From Azolla caroliniana (taxonomy: Eukaryota > Polypodiophyta), in assembly GCA_043228905.1 (NCBI GenBank), contig JBHGNT010000009.1, positions 17,980,001-18,044,000 on the forward strand: a stretch of DNA of 64,000 bases, in the 5' to 3' direction. Within the stretch, counting starts at the first letter, position 1; every line of letters begins with the position of its first letter. The notes under the pieces were generated by a model. It did no database searches and was not told the origin of the DNA. It worked only from the letters and a program-made list of their open reading frames with translations. Below, in pieces: positions 60,600 through 64,000 of this stretch. The position numbers and the translations under genes were made by a program.

Positions 60600-62064
60600 T
60601 TCTGTCAGGTTGAGACATTGGGAGATGTGGGTCGTGAACTAGGTTTCAAGGAAAGCAATGATATGGACTTCAACGTCATCTTCATTGTAGTACTTCAAAT
60701 AGGGGAGATGACATGATATCGTCTGTGGGGATAATTTGTTTAAGTGTAGACAATGCCATTGTTTAGTGTGCACCTTGAAAAATGGGTGTAGTTACCAAAG
60801 TTTGACTTAACAGCGTTGTTTGGCTGCTTGTTGACCAACCAATTACTAGTTGGGCGAGGAGATAAATTATGCCCAAAGTAAGATTAAGCAACAAGGAAGA
60901 GTAATTATTGGAGACACATGAGGCTTCACAATAGATAGGTAGATTTTATTATTGTCTTCAAAGGTCAAACATGACCAATGAGACAAAAAATGTAACAATT
61001 GTATGTGCTTTTGCTGGTGTTTGGAGAAATTGTTGAGTAACTTCTCTTACTGTTTTGTTTCTTTGAATAAGTATTTTGTAATCGTGCAAATGCTTTTGTT
61101 AATTTTCCTTTTCCTTGACTAAATTCAAACTCATACAACATTCCTTAAAAACCCAATTTAGAGAGAGATTAATTTAAAGGGGAAGAGAATATATTTTAAT
61201 TATTCTCTCTTTACGGCTAGAAAATCATAAAATAATCAATCATGATGAGGGAATGAGTAGAATATCGTATATTGTAGAATGTATTCTATGTAGAGAATGT
61301 ATTCTATATACTTATCACAAGAGTAGTTTCGCAAGTATTTTCTAGTGAATGTGGTCATATACAAGGTATGATTCAACTTGACATTGCAACAAGCATTAGG
61401 GAAAATATAAATAATATGCCTTTACAAACGATTTGACAAGATTGGAGACTATTAACTACATGGGAGATTAGGAAGGATGAATACATTATGGTTCATGTGG
61501 TAATGTTAGTACATAATTTGGAACCTTTACCATGTACACAATCTTTCCCGAAGTGATAGTTTTGAACCACTAGGAATCCTCTTCAATAAACAACTAGCTT
61601 GAAAAATAGATTAAGCCAATGATTCCATTTATTCATCATTTATATCGCTCTAAGTTAAGCCGATAAACTAGAGACTCTTTCCCTACAAGTAATCACCATG
61701 AACTTGTTCAAAAAGTATAGTGTGGATCCCAAAGATATAATGTTCCTCATGAGCTTATCTTAAAACATATGTAGTTGTAGTCAGATTTAAGAAAGGAATG
61801 GATCTCCTATAGTAACCTTCAAAGCATTCTTGGACTATAGGAGATGTGTCGACATTTTCTTATTATTGATGTGAGGGATGATATTATTACCAACCATTGT
61901 AGGCAGACATTAATAACCATTACTTGTATTCTTTAATTTGTCATTACCACAAATTGCTAACGTTGTTCTAGTTGTGGATTCCCTTCATTAGCATTCATTA
62001 CTCATGTACGAAAATGGGGTTGGTTTTTGTGCTTTTATGGGATTCATAACACAAACATCAAGGG
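60600..62064. other. Intergenic DNA, possibly decayed copia Gag
   Basis: No clear gene. Because a copia Gag/protease region begins at 62065, parts of 61700-62060 may be its decayed Gag start, but I cannot align it by eye. Confidence 0.35.
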
Positions 62065-63860
62065 ATGGACATTAGTGATAACTCACAATTTTTCCGTAGT
62101 GAAGGTGATTTCCAATTGTTGGCAAAAGTGGTGATGTGTGTAAGATTGATTTGTGTCAATTGGGAAACCCTAGTAGTGTCACTTAGTGCCTCTTATCAAG
62201 AAGAGAATTTGTCTTTACAAGTAGTAAAGACAAGCCTTTTGAACGAAGAGGCGAGAAGAAAAGAAATGAGTGCCTCATCTCAATCGGAAGTGAATGTGGC
62301 ACGAAACCTTGGTAGAGGAAGAAGTAAACATAAGAGTCCTCAGAAGAGAGACAAGTCCCAAACTAGGTCAAAGTCTAGAGGAAGACTCATGTGTTTCTAT
62401 TATGGGAAATTGGGTCATTCCAAAAGAACAGTCGACACTTTAAGAGAGACAAAGGTAATGCTGATGGTGCTGAGCCTAAGAAATTTTTTGATAAGAAAAA
62501 CACCTTAGCCATTTCAGCCAGTGAGGAAGAACTGCTATTCATTTTTGAACTAGTGTGAATCTTACAAACGGTGAGTGCTCTTGGGTAGTTGATTCTGGTG
62601 CATCGTGTCACCTAACTCCCAAAAGAGAATGCTTCTTATCTTACACAGTCGGTGACTATGACTATGTAAAGATGGGAAACGATGGTGCATGCAAAATTGT
62701 TGGTATAGGAAATGTGTGTTTGTTAACATCTATTGGCTGTAGGTTAATATTAAAGGATGTATGCCATGTGTTGGATGTTAGATTGAATCTGATATTGGTT
62801 GGATGATGAAGTCTATAGTGGTAGCTTTCATAAGGGTGCATGGAAGTTCTGCAAGGGAAGCTTGATTGTGGGTCGGGCACAAAAGTAGAACACATTGTAT
62901 GTAATGTATGCAAGGCTGTGCCGAGGTGAAGTGCATGCAATGGCCGACATAGTTGGTGACTTGTGGCATAAAAGGCTTGGCCACATTAGTGAGAGGGGAA
63001 TGCATATCCTTGCCGAAAAGGATCCCCTCCCAGAAGTGAAAGGAATGCATTTGGAAAAATGTGTGGACTGCTTGGTTGGAAAGCAAAACAGGGTTGCCTT
63101 TCACTCTAGGCATCCGATGAGAAGAGAAAGTGCCCTAGAATTGGGCCACAAAGATGTATGCTATGTGGATGCTCAATCACATCGTGGAGGACAATACTTT
63201 GTGACATTCATTGATGACTACAACAGAAAGTTATGGGCTTTCGTGCTGAAGACTAAAGACCAAGTGTTGTCGGTCTTTAAAGAGTTCCATGCTAGGGCTG
63301 AAAGAGAATCCAGACAGAAGTTGAAGGTTGTTTGGACAGACAACAGTGGTGAGTACAGAGGCCAGTTTGAGGTGTATTGTAAGACTCAAGGTATCAAACT
63401 TGAGTATACAATGCCGAAGTCACCTGAGTTGAATGGTTTGGCAAAGAGGATGAACCAGACCATAATGGAAAGGGTAAGAAATATGTTGTCACATGCAAAT
63501 TGACGAAATCGTATTAGGATGAGCCAATATTGATGGTTTTTTATCTTATAAATAGGTCTCCCTTAGTGCCTCCAAATGGTGATGTCTCACAGAGGGCGTG
63601 GATAGGAAGAAACGTCTCTTACCAGCACTTGAGGATGTTTGGATTCTTGACATATATGCATGTTGCAAAATATAGTTGGTGTGTACAGGAAGAAACATCT
63701 CTTACCAACACTTGAGGATGTTCAGATGCCTGGCATATATACATAAATTCTTGGGGTACTCAGAAGATGAGTTTAGCTATAAGTTGTGGGATCTTCTTGA
63801 CAAGAAAGTGGTGAGGAGCTGTGACATTGTATTCATGGAAGACAAGACGATTGAAGACTA
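62065..63860 (+). pseudogene. Copia-5 Gag-protease-integrase, decayed
   Basis: Gag end with LLNEEARRKEMSASSQSEVN and a ruined zinc knuckle (CFYYGKLGHSKRTVD: second and last Cys lost). Protease WVVDSGASCHLTPKRECFLS followed by VKMGNDGACKIVGIGNV (62579 on), integrase ELGHKDVCYVDAQSHRGGQY, VTFIDDYNRKLWAF, VVWTDNSGEYRGQFEVYC and PELNGLAKRMNQTIMERV. The third catalytic acid is Lys (63444-63446; family has AERMN). Frame changes and stops occur near 62505, 62560, 62805, 63503 and 63715. The pattern resembles Tork/Tnt1-type elements. The RT part should lie beyond the window. Confidence 0.85.
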
Positions 63861-64000
63861 GAGACAATAGAAAACAATGTCATCTTCCTACTACTATGGA
63901 TTCGGCACTAGCCGACCCCACTCCTACACAACTGGCTGATGCGATTGAATCTGAGCTGACTGGAAATGAATCTAAGGTGGATGATGAGTCGACAGAAGCA

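Overview
The window reads as nuclear DNA of a land plant, most likely an angiosperm. It has short GT..AG introns, A+T-rich intergenic DNA with long microsatellites, plant-type small heat-shock proteins, a chloroplast-targeted protease-like gene, and layer upon layer of LTR retrotransposons. I cannot name the species from sequence alone.

Bases 1-22430 are almost entirely transposon. From the outside inwards there are: the 3' end of a Ty1/copia element with its LTR (copia-1, 1-1321); a gypsy-like fragment (1363-2200, minus); a minus-strand copia (copia-2) whose two halves lie at 2265-3740 and 21957-22428; inside it, three pieces of another copia (copia-3) in permuted order (3741-3905, 6047-6212 plus 18896-19852, and 19946-21950); a tandem array of six tRNA-Leu(UAG)-type genes on a 332-bp repeat (3908-5874); and, inside copia-3, a complete Tat-type Ty3/gypsy element (gypsy-A, 6213-18895, TSD CTAGT). 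Gypsy-A's own 5' LTR is interrupted by a second complete element (gypsy-B, 6791-12459, TSD AGAAC).

Gypsy-B is the most unusual object here. Both ORFs are intact and its LTRs look identical by eye. Its Gag, Pol and C-terminal chromodomain resemble the fungal/vertebrate Tf1/sushi group more than the usual seed-plant chromoviruses. It carries what looks like a textbook -1 frameshift signal between gag and pol. In place of a tRNA-type primer site it has a primer site complementary to the predicted 5' end of its own RNA, suggesting self-priming.

Bases 22430-48300 hold host sequence mixed with transposons: a minus-strand and a plus-strand small heat-shock protein gene about 20 kb apart, each with a 129-bp intron at the same site and heat-shock elements upstream; an orphan copy of that promoter; a CENP-B/pogo-type pseudogene; a complete chromodomain gypsy element on the minus strand (gypsy-G, 30179-37195, TSD CATAC); an enolase pseudogene with recognisable exon borders; and a 1.2-kb segmental duplication, one copy of which carries a solo copia LTR.

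Bases 48600-52030 are a degenerate non-autonomous LTR element. Then come two apparently intact host genes: a secreted, probably GPI-anchored protein (52695-53609) and a seven-exon plastid protein with an FtsH/M41-type HEAGH motif but no AAA module (55346-59013). A triplicated 350-bp repeat (59529-60525) follows, and the window ends in a decayed copia element (62065-63860 and beyond).
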